64,000 nucleotides of DNA, from positions 48,926-112,925 of the forward strand of contig CAADGG010000033.1 in NCBI GenBank assembly GCA_900696485.1. Reading direction: 5' to 3'. Position 1 is the first letter of the stretch; each line of letters begins with the position of its first letter. The translations under genes were made by a program, and so were the position numbers. This DNA is from an uncultured Pseudomonadota bacterium. GTDB lineage: Bacteria; Myxococcota_A; UBA9160; PR03. Below the pieces are notes generated by a model. That model was not told where the DNA came from. It saw only the letters and a list, made by a program, of their open reading frames with translations, and made no database searches. Below, piece after piece: positions 38,198 through 46,610 of this stretch.

Positions 38198-39046
38198 TCA
38201 GCACGAGACGAGGGATCGATAGGCGCGAAGGTGGCGGATGGCGCCGTTCGGATCGCCGAGACGATCGAGCAGGCGCGCCAGGTTGTAGTGCGCATCGGCG
38301 CAGTCCGCGGCGCTCGCGAGGGCCCGTTCGTAGGCGACGCGGGCCTCGTCGAAACGCTCGAGATCCTCGAGCGCCACGCCGAGGTCGAACGCCGCCGTCG
38401 CGTCGCCGGGTCGCACGGCGAGCGCCGCGCGATAATGCTGCTCGGCTTCCCGCGGACGACCCGCCTCGTGCTCGAGACAGCCGAGATTCACGAGGCTGTC
38501 GGCATGTTTCGGGTCGAGCACGAGCGCCTGTCGGTAGGCCAGACGCGCCTGTTCGGGGTCGCTCGCCTCGAGTTCGGCGCCGAGTGCGTACCAGCCGTCG
38601 GCGGTGGCGGTCAGCGCCACCGGAGATCCGGCCTCGGCGTCGGCGTCCTCGTGGCGCCGGGTCCGGGGATGCGGTCCGCCCGGATCCGGGCCGAAGTCGA
38701 GCCAGTACTGGCCGGTCGCCGGACTCCAGATCCTGTCGTCGGCGCGTACGACGACGTCCTCTCCCTCGGCGCGCACGCGAACCCCCGAGAGCGGGCGGTC
38801 CGGAGGCAGGTCGGCGCGCAGGCGGCGGAGGGCCTGACGAACGCGGCGCGGCGGGACGCGTGAGGTCGCGAGCCCCTTCACGACCCGCAGGAACACGAGG
38901 TCCTGAAACGAAAAGCACAGCTCCCCGCGCGGCCCGCGCTCCGGCACGATGACACCGGATCGCACGTAGCTGCGGATCTGTGCGAGCGTGAGACCGAGCA
39001 GGCTCGCGACCTGGTCGGCTCGATAGCTGCCGGACTCCTGGCTCAT
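38198..39046 (-). CDS. MerR-type helix-turn-helix protein with TPR repeats
   Basis: The 282-residue protein has an N-terminal MerR-like winged helix (YRADQVASLLGLTLAQIRSY, then a SFQDLVFLRV segment) in residues 1-75. After a variable linker come about three TPR units (AELEASDPEQARLAYRQAL, HADSLVNLGCLEHEAG, DATAAFDLGVALEDL, CADAHYNLARLLDRLG). Such proteins probably use the TPR part to bind a partner while contacting DNA. It is convergent with the CBS gene (12-base gap) and divergent from the zinc transporter operon; its target is unknown. Confidence 0.8.
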   Translation of the reverse strand: MSQESGSYRADQVASLLGLTLAQIRSYVRSGVIVPERGPRGELCFSFQDLVFLRVVKGLATSRVPPRRVRQALRRLRADLPPDRPLSGVRVRAEGEDVVVRADDRIWSPATGQYWLDFGPDPGGPHPRTRRHEDADAEAGSPVALTATADGWYALGAELEASDPEQARLAYRQALVLDPKHADSLVNLGCLEHEAGRPREAEQHYRAALAVRPGDATAAFDLGVALEDLERFDEARVAYERALASAADCADAHYNLARLLDRLGDPNGAIRHLRAYRSLVSC

Positions 39047-39266
39047 GCTCGACCTGGCGAGGGGGGAGCGGAAGATCCTCGAGCGGTCGGGACGCGTCAA
39101 CGGGACCTCGCCACGGCGACCGCGCGGCCCAGTTGCTAGCGTCCGGAGTCCCGCCAGCCGCCACGATGCGGCGGCCTGTGTCGCACGAGGGCCGACGCAT
39201 GGGCATCGGCGCCTGGCCGCGCGCCTCATCTCGGTCGTCGTCGTCACCGTCGAGACGGAGCACGTC

Positions 39267-40226
39267 GTGGTCCCGCCGTTCGAGCTGCTGACGACGATTC
39301 GGTCCCTGCGATCCGGCGCGCGACGCGCGCTGGCGCTCGCGATCGGACTGCTCGCCGCCGCGCCGGTGGGCGCCGACCGCCCGCCGATCCCAGTCGTCGC
39401 GACCATCGAGCCGCTCGGCATGCTGGTGCGCGAACTCGGCGGTGAGCGGGTCGCCGTGACCGTGCTGGTGCCTCCCGGCGCGAGCCCCCATACCTTCGAG
39501 CCGCAGCCATCCGACCTGACCCGGCTGGGCGACGCCCAGCTGCTGGTCGAGGTGGGCGGACACTTCGATGCGTGGATCGCGCGGCTCCGTCAGGCCGCCT
39601 CGAACCGCACACCGGTCCTGACGATCCTCACGCTTCCCGGCCTCGAGCCGTTGCCGGCCGAGACCGCGCCGCCGGACGCCCGTCCGGCGGCCCCTGCCTC
39701 GGCGACCGATCCCCACGTGTGGCTCGATCCGCTCTGCGTGCGAGACGTCATCGCGCCGGCCTTGTCCGCGCGGCTCGCCGACCTCGACGAACCCGCACGC
39801 GCCTTCTATGCCGCGCACCTGGCGAGCTTCCGCAGCCGGTTGACCGAACTGGATCACGAGATCCGTGCGCAGCTCGCCGGTCCGAGACGCAGCTACGTAG
39901 CGTTCCACCCGGCCTGGCGTTACTTCGGGGCCCGCTACGAACTCGACGAGATCGGGGTCGTCGAGCGCTGGGCGGGTGAGGGACCGACGCCGCGCGAGCT
40001 GGCATCGCTGGTGACCGCGGCCGAGAAGGCGCGGATTCCCGCGATCCTGATCGAGCCGCAGCTCGATCCGCGCGTGGCGCGGACCCTGGCCCGCGAGTTT
40101 GGCGCCACGGTCGTCCTGGTGGATCCCAACGGAGATCCAGCCGACCCCGAACGCACGCGCTATCTCGATCTGATGCGATGGAACGCCCGCGCCTTCGCGC
40201 GCGCCCTGGGAGGATCGGAACCGTGA
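39267..40226 (+). CDS. znuA: Zinc ABC transporter substrate-binding protein
   Basis: A cluster A-I metal-binding protein of 319 residues from the GTG at 39267, which has a GGAG site. It has a signal peptide (ALALAIGLLAAAPVGA), then ATIEPLGMLV, the metal His in GASPHTFEP, DPHVWLDP and VAFHPAWRYFGARY, and an acidic C-terminal ligand region. The His-rich loop common in ZnuA is absent. GTGA overlap with the ATPase gene shows an operon. Zinc specificity is inferred from the adjoining ribosomal paralogues; manganese is the alternative. Confidence 0.88.
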   Translation: MVPPFELLTTIRSLRSGARRALALAIGLLAAAPVGADRPPIPVVATIEPLGMLVRELGGERVAVTVLVPPGASPHTFEPQPSDLTRLGDAQLLVEVGGHFDAWIARLRQAASNRTPVLTILTLPGLEPLPAETAPPDARPAAPASATDPHVWLDPLCVRDVIAPALSARLADLDEPARAFYAAHLASFRSRLTELDHEIRAQLAGPRRSYVAFHPAWRYFGARYELDEIGVVERWAGEGPTPRELASLVTAAEKARIPAILIEPQLDPRVARTLAREFGATVVLVDPNGDPADPERTRYLDLMRWNARAFARALGGSEP

Positions 40227-41020
40227 GTCCGGCGGCGACCGTCGTCCCCGTCGTCGTCCGCTTCGACCGGGTTTGCGTCGAGCGCGACGGCCGTCGGGTC
40301 CTCGAGGACCTCAGCTTCTCGGTGCGGGAGCGACAGGTGGTCGGCATCGTCGGACCGAACGGCGCCGGCAAGACGACGCTGCTGCGCGCCTTGCTCGGCC
40401 TCATCCCGGTGACGGCCGGCCGCATCGAGGTGCTCGGCGGGCCGCCCGGCGCCGCCCGCGGCGAGATCGGCTACGTCCCCCAGCGGCACACGATCGCGGC
40501 GAGTTTTCCCGCGACGGTGCGCGATGTCGTCGCCATGGGGCAACTCGGGAGCCATGGCGCACGGCGACGCGAACGGAAGTCTTCGCGCGCGCGCCGTGCG
40601 GCGGCCGAACGGGCGCTGGCGCGAGTCGGAATGGCCTCCTTTGCCGATCGCCTGGTGGGTCGCCTCTCCGGCGGCGAGCAGCGCCGCGCGATGCTCGCGC
40701 AAGCGCTGTGCGCAAGCTCCCGCCTCCTCGTCCTGGACGAGCCGACGATCGGGCTCGACTTGCCGGCCGAGCAGGCCTTCTATGCCCTGCTGCGGGAGCT
40801 CCAGCGCGAATCCGGTCTCGCGGTGATCGCGGTCTCCCATGACCTGCTGGCGCTCGCCTCTGCGGCCGACGAGCTGATCTGCATCAACCGCACGATGCAC
40901 GTGCACGGCAATCCCGACGAAGTCGTCCACAGCCACGCGCTCCGCGAGGCCTATCACTGTGAGTTCGATTTCCTGGCCGGCGAACTCCACCACCACGAGC
41001 GGCTCGGACGCGGCGCATGA
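40223..41020 (+). CDS. znuC: Zinc ABC transporter ATP-binding protein
   Basis: The 265-residue ABC ATPase has Walker A GPNGAGKTT near 41-49, Q-loop YVPQRH, signature LSGGEQRR, Walker B LLVLDEPTIGLD and the switch His in VSHDL. The C-terminal tail carries a His cluster (GELHHHE), as seen in some zinc importers. The GTG start overlaps the znuA stop and follows a GGGAGGA site. Confidence 0.92.
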   Translation: MSPAATVVPVVVRFDRVCVERDGRRVLEDLSFSVRERQVVGIVGPNGAGKTTLLRALLGLIPVTAGRIEVLGGPPGAARGEIGYVPQRHTIAASFPATVRDVVAMGQLGSHGARRRERKSSRARRAAAERALARVGMASFADRLVGRLSGGEQRRAMLAQALCASSRLLVLDEPTIGLDLPAEQAFYALLRELQRESGLAVIAVSHDLLALASAADELICINRTMHVHGNPDEVVHSHALREAYHCEFDFLAGELHHHERLGRGA

Positions 41021-41036
41021 GCGGCCCGACCCGGCG

Positions 41037-41849
41037 ATGGACGTGCGGCTGATGCTCGAGTTCGCGTTCATGCAGCGCGCCCTGGCTGCGGCCCTCGCGA
41101 TCGGCGTCGTCTGCGGCGCGCTCGGCTTCTTCGTCGTCCTGCGCCGTCTCGCCTTCATCGGAGTCGGCATCTCGCACTCGGCGATCGGAGGCATCGCGCT
41201 GGCCGTGGTCCTCGGCTGGAACCCGCTGGTCACCGCCGCGGTCTTTTCCGTGGCCGTCGCGCTCGTCATCGCCCGGCTCTCGCGAGGCGGCCGACTCTCC
41301 GAAGACACGTTGATCGGCGTGCTATTCTCCGGCTCGATGGCGCTCGGCGTCGTACTGTTCAGCCTCCAGCGGGGCTATCAGCAGGACCTCTTCGGCTACC
41401 TGTTCGGCAACGTGCTCGCCGTCACGCCGGCGGAGCTGCTGGTGCTGGGGGGCGCTGGTCTCCTCGTCCTCGGCGTCCTCGCCCTGCTCTTCCGGCCGTT
41501 GCTGTTGGTCGCCTTCGACGAAGAGGTCGCGCGCGCCTACGGCCATCCGGTGGGTCTGCTCGACGCCGCCCTGCTCGTGCTGCTGGCCGTAACGGTGGTG
41601 ATCGGCGTGCGCCTCGTCGGGATCATCCTGGTCGAAGCGCTGTTGGTGATTCCCGCCGCGACCGCGACGCTCTGGGCCCCGCACTACCGCATGCAGCTCC
41701 TGCTCTCGATGTCCCTCGGGGCGACCAGCGGCGTCGCCGGTCTTGCCGCCGCGTATGCGCTGGATCTGGCGGCAGGCGGCACCATCGTGCTCGTCTCCGT
41801 GGCCGTGTTCCTGGTCTCGCTCGCACTGCGCCCAGCGCGTGCGGCCTAG
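41037..41849 (+). CDS. znuB: Zinc ABC transporter permease
   Basis: A 270-residue ABC-3 family permease with about eight membrane helices. VLRRLAFIGVGISHSAIGGIAL near the N-terminus and GIILVEALLVIPAATA later in the protein are the usual family signatures. The start ATG at 41037 lies 16 bases after the ATPase stop. A longer reading would overlap the ATPase gene. With the two genes before it, this forms a complete importer. Confidence 0.92.
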   Translation: MDVRLMLEFAFMQRALAAALAIGVVCGALGFFVVLRRLAFIGVGISHSAIGGIALAVVLGWNPLVTAAVFSVAVALVIARLSRGGRLSEDTLIGVLFSGSMALGVVLFSLQRGYQQDLFGYLFGNVLAVTPAELLVLGGAGLLVLGVLALLFRPLLLVAFDEEVARAYGHPVGLLDAALLVLLAVTVVIGVRLVGIILVEALLVIPAATATLWAPHYRMQLLLSMSLGATSGVAGLAAAYALDLAAGGTIVLVSVAVFLVSLALRPARAA

Positions 41850-41930
41850 CCGGCCGGGGGAAGAGACCGCGGGGCTGGGCGGTCCGGCGCGATTTGCTAT
41901 GTACAGGCACCCCGGCGGGGAATCCGGTCC

Positions 41931-41975
41931 GCACCTTCCCGGCCCGCACCTTCCCGGCCCGGACCTTGTCCCGCC
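41931..41975. repeat. 15 bp tandem repeat in the rpsN leader
   Basis: GCACCTTCCCGGCCC occurs twice in perfect tandem (41931-41960), followed by a degenerate third unit. It lies in the 192-base gap between znuB and rpsN. No Zur-like AT-rich palindrome was found in the gap. Confidence 0.7.
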
Positions 41976-42041
41976 AGCGGGCGGAACCGTCGACCGAGCG
42001 CCGCGCGCTTGCGCGCAGAAAGCAAAAGAGGACTGATCGAG

Positions 42042-42347
42042 ATGGCCAAGACATCCCAGGTGCACCGCGATCTCCGCCGCAAGGCGCTGATCCGGAAGCA
42101 CGGCCCCCGGCGCGCCGAGTTGCGCGCAAAGCTGCAGGACCCTGCCGTGTCGATCGAGGAGAAGCTCGCCGTCCAGCTCGCGTTCTCCAAGCTGCCGCGA
42201 AACTCCTGCCCGACGCGCAAGAACAATCGCTGTGCGATCACCGGCCGCTCGCACGCGTACTACAACAAGTTCGGGATCTCGCGGATCGCCCTGCGGGACC
42301 TGGGCCTCACCGGGCAGCTTCCGGGCGTGCGCAAGTCGAGCTGGTAG
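42042..42347 (+). CDS. rpsN: 30S ribosomal protein S14, zinc-independent (C-minus) form
   Basis: The 101-residue protein aligns with E. coli-type S14: AKTSQVHRDLRRKALIRKH at the start, LPRNSCPTRKNNRCAITGRSH in the middle and GQLPGVRKSSW at the end. It lacks the CxxC-x12-CxxC zinc ribbon of short S14 proteins. In many bacteria such C-minus copies are made under zinc starvation under Zur. AGAGGA precedes the ATG. Its place after a zinc importer and before L31B and L28 supports that role. Whether a zinc-binding S14 exists elsewhere is not visible. Confidence 0.93.
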   Translation: MAKTSQVHRDLRRKALIRKHGPRRAELRAKLQDPAVSIEEKLAVQLAFSKLPRNSCPTRKNNRCAITGRSHAYYNKFGISRIALRDLGLTGQLPGVRKSSW

Positions 42348-42355
42348 CGATCGAC

Positions 42356-42601
42356 ATGAAGCCGGACATCCATCCCGACTATCACAAGGTCGTCTTCATC
42401 GACAGCGCCACTGGAACCGAGTGGACCTCACGCTCGACGCTGAAGTCCAACGAGACGAGAGACCTCGACGGAGAATCCGTTCCGGTGATCCGGCTCGACG
42501 TGTCTGCCGTGAGCCACCCGTTCTGGACCGGCCATCTCCGCGAGGCCGCTCGCGGCGGCAAGGTCGACGAGTATCGCCGCCGTTACGGCAAGAAGAAGTA
42601 G
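42356..42601 (+). CDS. rpmE2: 50S ribosomal protein L31, type B
   Basis: The 81-residue product begins MKPDIHPDYHKVVFID and ends in RYGKKK, the type B form of L31 without the CxxC zinc site. YkjM/YtiA-like type B L31 replaces the zinc form during zinc shortage and so frees zinc. It lies 8 bases after rpsN and 12 before rpmB, in one transcript. Confidence 0.93.
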   Translation: MKPDIHPDYHKVVFIDSATGTEWTSRSTLKSNETRDLDGESVPVIRLDVSAVSHPFWTGHLREAARGGKVDEYRRRYGKKK

Positions 42602-42613
42602 AGAGAGGACGCC

Positions 42614-42925
42614 ATGCCCCGGCGCTGTGAGCTCACGGGTACGAAAGTGATGTTCGGCAACAACGTGTCGCACTCGAACCGCAAGTCGAGCCGGACCTTC
42701 GCGCCGAACCTCCAGAGCGTCTCGTTGCCGTCCGAAGGGCTGCGACGGACCGTGCGGCTGCGGGTCACCACGCGGGCCCTGCGGACCGTGCAGAAGGTCG
42801 GCGGACTCGATGCCTATCTGCTCGGGACCGCCGATGTGAAGCTGCCGCCCGAGGCGCTCACACTGAAGCGACGCCTGCGCAAGGCCATGACGAGAGCCAG
42901 CCAGCAGGTGGCCGCGGGCGACTGA
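42614..42925 (+). CDS. rpmB: 50S ribosomal protein L28
   Basis: The 103-residue protein has the L28 core (CELTGTKVMFGNNVSHSN, then RTFAPNLQSV). The N-terminal CxxC pair of zinc-binding L28 is absent: only one Cys is present. It carries a basic C-terminal tail of about 25 residues beyond the E. coli length. Together with S14 and L31B it makes the trio of Cys-poor ribosomal proteins typical for Zur regulons. An AGAGAGGA site precedes the ATG. Confidence 0.9.
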   Translation: MPRRCELTGTKVMFGNNVSHSNRKSSRTFAPNLQSVSLPSEGLRRTVRLRVTTRALRTVQKVGGLDAYLLGTADVKLPPEALTLKRRLRKAMTRASQQVAAGD

Positions 42926-42938
42926 ACGAGGACTCGCG

Positions 42939-43280
42939 ATGAACCGAGCACGGCTCGACGCGCGACGCGGGGCGGCCATCGTCGCCTTGGTCGCCGTCGC
43001 CTCGCTCGGACTCGCCCTCCACACCCACGCCGCCGCCGCGTCTTCGGCGCCGGTGATCGAAGCCGCCGCGGAGGATGCAGCGAGCCCGCACGGACCGGGT
43101 CACTGCCTGGCCTGTCACGCGCATGGCCGCGACCGGCTGATCGCACTGCCCGGCGCCGCCATCGCCTGGGTACCGCCGGCTCCGAGTCCGCTGCCCGCCG
43201 CCGTCGTGGACCCGGCCACTCGATCCGCCGCGACGCGCCCCCCGACGCCGCCCCGCGGCCCTCCGCTCGCGACGAGCTGA
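42939..43280 (+). CDS. Small exported His/Cys-rich protein in the zinc island
   Basis: The 113-residue product has one hydrophobic N-terminal segment (IVALVAVASLGLALHTHA) that could be a signal or anchor. A short metal-binding-like stretch follows, HGPGHCLACHAHGRD, with three or four His and two Cys, and then a Pro/Ala-rich tail. CLACH formally matches the heme-c motif CxxCH, but the flanking histidines and the setting favour a zinc or other metal handling role. It sits 13 bases after rpmB and 106 before the porin gene. The family is not recognised. Confidence 0.6.
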   Translation: MNRARLDARRGAAIVALVAVASLGLALHTHAAAASSAPVIEAAAEDAASPHGPGHCLACHAHGRDRLIALPGAAIAWVPPAPSPLPAAVVDPATRSAATRPPTPPRGPPLATS

Positions 43281-43386
43281 ACCCGCCCTCGCTCGAAGTT
43301 CGTCGTTGCGATCGGCGTGCGGCGCTGCCCGCCGCCGGCCGCCAGCTTGCCCGCGTGCGCCCGGCGCGGCGGGCCAGAGGCATGTC

Positions 43387-44853
43387 ATGTGGGATTCCCG
43401 CTTGCGGTTTTCCTGGCTGTTCTGTGTGGGTGTCGCGATGGCAGCGCCCGTCGCTGCCGAGGACGAGGTGTCGCCGGCGGTCCAGCGGCAGCTCGATGCG
43501 CTGGCGCGAGAGAATGCGGAGCTGCGCCGCACGGTGCAGGATCTGGCCGGAGAGGTGCGCCAGGCGCGCGAGGACGTGCAGGCCCGCGCCGTCCCGGGCT
43601 CCGATGCCCCGCTGCTGTCCGCCGGCGGGGGCCGCCTGCAGCTCCTCGACCTCTCGCTGAACGTACTGGCGGCCGCGGGCTGGTCGGAGGCCGACGACGA
43701 GCAACTCGAGCTGCTGCAGGGTGGCGGGCACGATCCGCGCCGGCGCGGCTTCACGCTGCAACAGGCGGAACTCTCGCTGCTCGGGGCCGTCGATCCGTAC
43801 TTCCTCGGCGAGGCGCACCTGATCTACTTCCTCGATCCGGAGGGAGAGTCCCGCTTCGAGATCGAAGAGGCGTTCGCCACCACCACGAGTCTGCCGTTCG
43901 GCCTTCACGAGCGCGGATTCCAACTCGAACTCGGGCACTTCTTCACGGAGTTCGGCCGCATCAACCCCCAGCACCCGCACCAGTGGGACTGGCAGGACCA
44001 GCCGGTCGTGCTGTCGCGCTTCTTCGGGGAGGATGGCCTGCGTGCCCCCGGTCTGCGACTCGGCTGGCTGCTGCCGGTGCCGTGGTACTCGGAGCTGCAT
44101 CTGGGCGCGCAGAATGCGAATGGCGAGACGATGCTTTCGTTCCTCGCCAGCGACGAGGCCTTCGAGGAGCGGGCGATCGGCGGCCGGCCCTTCGGCGATG
44201 TCGATGTCCGGTCTCCGAAGGATCTCTTGTATCTGGCGCGCTGGGTCAACGGCGCCGACCTCTCGGAGACCGTCAGTGCGCAGCTCGGTGTCTCCTGGGT
44301 CACCGGGCCCAATGCGAGCGGACGGGACGGCCGGACCCACGTCTTCGGCGGCGATCTCGTCGTGAAGTGGCGCCCGCTCCAGACCGACCGCGGCTGGCCG
44401 TTCGTCACCTTCCAGACCGAGGTCGTCGGGCGTCGCTACGACGCCGACGGCTTTGCACTCTGCCTCGACCAAGAGGACTGCGACGCCAACACGATCGGCG
44501 TCGACAACGAAGTCCTCGAGGACTGGGGCTTCTACAGCCAGCTGCTGTACGGCTTCCGTCGCAACTGGGCCGCTGGCTTCCGCGTGGAGCACGCCGGCGG
44601 CTCCGGCCAGAACTTCGATCTCGACACGACGCTCGAGACCGGCGACGCGTCGTTCCTGTCGGCCGACACGGATCCGTTCCGTGACGAGCGCACGCGCATC
44701 TCGCCGTTGCTGGTCTTCCACCCTTCGGAGTTCTCCCGCCTGCGCCTGCAGGCCAACTACGACTGGACGAAATCGCCCGAGCTGCAAGATGGTCTCTCGG
44801 TCTGGGCTGGCATCGAATTCATGCTCGGCGCCCACGCGGCGCACCGCTACTAG
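43387..44853 (+). CDS. Outer-membrane beta-barrel (porin-like) protein of the zinc island
   Basis: The 488-residue protein has a signal peptide (FSWLFCVGVAMAAPVAA), a coiled-coil segment (VQRQLDALARENAELRRTVQDL) and then many alternating amphipathic beta strands ending in an aromatic residue (HRY), as in trimeric porins. It has no TonB box or plug domain. The next gene begins 3 bases after the stop. Its location directly before a metal ABC transporter suggests it admits zinc or a zinc chelate across the outer membrane. The function is inferred from context. Confidence 0.75.
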   Translation: MWDSRLRFSWLFCVGVAMAAPVAAEDEVSPAVQRQLDALARENAELRRTVQDLAGEVRQAREDVQARAVPGSDAPLLSAGGGRLQLLDLSLNVLAAAGWSEADDEQLELLQGGGHDPRRRGFTLQQAELSLLGAVDPYFLGEAHLIYFLDPEGESRFEIEEAFATTTSLPFGLHERGFQLELGHFFTEFGRINPQHPHQWDWQDQPVVLSRFFGEDGLRAPGLRLGWLLPVPWYSELHLGAQNANGETMLSFLASDEAFEERAIGGRPFGDVDVRSPKDLLYLARWVNGADLSETVSAQLGVSWVTGPNASGRDGRTHVFGGDLVVKWRPLQTDRGWPFVTFQTEVVGRRYDADGFALCLDQEDCDANTIGVDNEVLEDWGFYSQLLYGFRRNWAAGFRVEHAGGSGQNFDLDTTLETGDASFLSADTDPFRDERTRISPLLVFHPSEFSRLRLQANYDWTKSPELQDGLSVWAGIEFMLGAHAAHRY

Positions 44854-44856
44854 ACG

Positions 44857-45867
44857 ATGCGCAGCCACCGGTTCGCACTGCTCGGATTCCTGTTGGTGCT
44901 GGCGCCGCTCCGGGTCCTCGCGCAGCCACTCGAGGTCGTGGCGACGGTTCCGGATCTCGCCGACCTCGCCGAGACGATCGGCGGCGACACGGTCTCCGTC
45001 GTGTCTCTGGCGAAGGGACCACAGGACGTGCACTTCATCGAAGCGCGGCCGAGCTTCATCCAGAAACTGCACGATGCCGACCTGCTGCTGCAGGTCGGCA
45101 TGGAGCTCGAGTCCGGATGGCTGCCTCCGCTGCTGCAAGCCGCACGCAATCCGCGCGTCCAGCCCGGGGCCGCGGGGTCTCTCGATGCGTCGACGGCGAT
45201 CGCGCCGCTCGAAGTCCCGCAGGGCCGCATCGATCGCTCGATGGGAGACGTCCATCCGCTCGGCAATCCGCACTATCTCAGCGATCCGCTCAATGGCCTG
45301 CGCGTCGCCGCGGCGATCCGCGATCGCCTCGCCCGGCTGCAGCCCGCCGACGCGGAACGCTTCGCGGCGCACTACGAGCGGTTCGCGGAGCGCCTCGTCA
45401 CGCAGCTCGTCGGCGCCGACCTGGCGGCGCGGCATTCCGCCGCCGAGATCGTGGCGGCAGTCGAGAACGGGACGCTCGCGTCGCTGCGTGCGAGCAGTGA
45501 CGCGCCGCTCGGCGGCTGGCTGGGCCGCACCGGAGCCCGGGGCCGGCGCCCGGCGGTCGAGGATCACCGCGCCTGGGCGTACTTCGCCCGGCGCTTCGAT
45601 CTCGATCTGGTGGGCGCCCTCGAACCCCTGCCGGGCATCGCGCCGACGACACGACATCTCGCCGAGATCGTGGCCCGGATGCGGAGTCGCGACGTTTCGC
45701 TGATCCTCGCCACCCCCTACGTCTCTCTGCGTCATGCCGAGTTCGTCGCCCAGCAGACCGGGGCTCGGATCGCGGAACTGGCGCACCAGGTCGGCAGTCG
45801 AGCGGGGACGGAGAGCTATCTGGCCATGATCGACTACAACGTCCGCCAGCTCGACGCTTCCCGATGA
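44857..45867 (+). CDS. Second metal ABC transporter substrate-binding protein
   Basis: The 336-residue protein has a signal peptide (FALLGFLLVLAPLRVLA), VVATVPDLADLAETIGG, a metal-ligand His in GPQDVHFIEARPS, GDVHPLGNPHYLSDP and VEDHRAWAYFARRF. It belongs to cluster A-I but is only distantly like the znuA product at 39267; the GPQDxH and MGDxHPxGNPHxxxDP motifs are those of the ZnuA/AztC-like or TroA-like branch. Its stop overlaps the ATPase start (ATGA). Confidence 0.85.
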   Translation: MRSHRFALLGFLLVLAPLRVLAQPLEVVATVPDLADLAETIGGDTVSVVSLAKGPQDVHFIEARPSFIQKLHDADLLLQVGMELESGWLPPLLQAARNPRVQPGAAGSLDASTAIAPLEVPQGRIDRSMGDVHPLGNPHYLSDPLNGLRVAAAIRDRLARLQPADAERFAAHYERFAERLVTQLVGADLAARHSAAEIVAAVENGTLASLRASSDAPLGGWLGRTGARGRRPAVEDHRAWAYFARRFDLDLVGALEPLPGIAPTTRHLAEIVARMRSRDVSLILATPYVSLRHAEFVAQQTGARIAELAHQVGSRAGTESYLAMIDYNVRQLDASR

Positions 45868-46610
45868 CGACAGCCCACGCGGCGCACGAGGCGGGCGGTC
45901 CGGCGCCGTTTCTGTTCCGGTTGCGGGCGGCGAGCGTCGGCTACGGCGCGGAGCCGGTGCTGCGGGCCGTCGAGTGGGAGGTCCACGAGGGCGAGACGTG
46001 GTTCCTGCTCGGGCGCAACGGCTCCGGCAAGACGACGCTGTTGCGAGCCCTCCTCGGTCTGCTGCCGATCGCAGCGGGCACGCTCGAGCGCGATCCGACC
46101 CGCGCGAGCCGAGCCCGGATCGGCTTCGTGCCGCAACGCTGCGAGATCTCGCCGTCCCTCCCGACCACCGTCCGTGAGTTCGTGTTGCTCGGCCTCGTCG
46201 GGCTCCCGAGCGTGCGTTCCGAACGGGCGGAGCGACTCGGGGCCGCGCTCGCGCGTACGGGCCTCGCGGGACTGGCGGAGCACAGCTACTGGTCGCTGTC
46301 CGGGGGGCAACGCCAGCGCGCCTTGGTGGCCCGCGCCTTGGTGCGCGATCCGGCGCTGCTGATCTTCGACGAACCGACCGAGGGTCTCGACCCGCCCAGC
46401 GAAACCGCTTTCCTCGACGTCGTGGATGGCCTCCGGCGCGAAGGGGCCACCGTCCTGTTCGTGACCCACCGGCTCGCCATCGCCGCGGGCCGGGCGAGCC
46501 ATCTGGCGTTGCTGGCCGAGGGACGCCTCCTCTCCGGCCCGATCGACGCGATGTTGCGGCGACCCGAACTGACCGAGGTGTTCGGCGTCCACGCGGCGAA
46601 GCTCTCGTGA
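45864..46610 (+). CDS. Second metal ABC transporter ATP-binding protein
   Basis: A 248-residue ABC ATPase with Walker A GRNGSGKTT near 50-58, Q-loop FVPQRC, signature LSGGQRQR, Walker B LLIFDEPTEGLD and switch His in VTHR. It shares the cluster's overlap pattern: ATG overlaps the binding-protein stop and its own stop overlaps the permease start. Homology to znuC-type ATPases is clear. Confidence 0.9.
   Translation: MTTAHAAHEAGGPAPFLFRLRAASVGYGAEPVLRAVEWEVHEGETWFLLGRNGSGKTTLLRALLGLLPIAAGTLERDPTRASRARIGFVPQRCEISPSLPTTVREFVLLGLVGLPSVRSERAERLGAALARTGLAGLAEHSYWSLSGGQRQRALVARALVRDPALLIFDEPTEGLDPPSETAFLDVVDGLRREGATVLFVTHRLAIAAGRASHLALLAEGRLLSGPIDAMLRRPELTEVFGVHAAKLS

Noticed and set aside
41850..42041. 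Zur box before rpsN
   Set aside because: The only AT-richer stretch (TTTGCTATGTACAGG) has no dyad symmetry.
42939..43280. CLACH as a c-type cytochrome site
   Set aside because: A single CxxCH in a very short protein without a distal ligand pattern, among zinc genes, is better explained as metal handling; left open in the feature entry.
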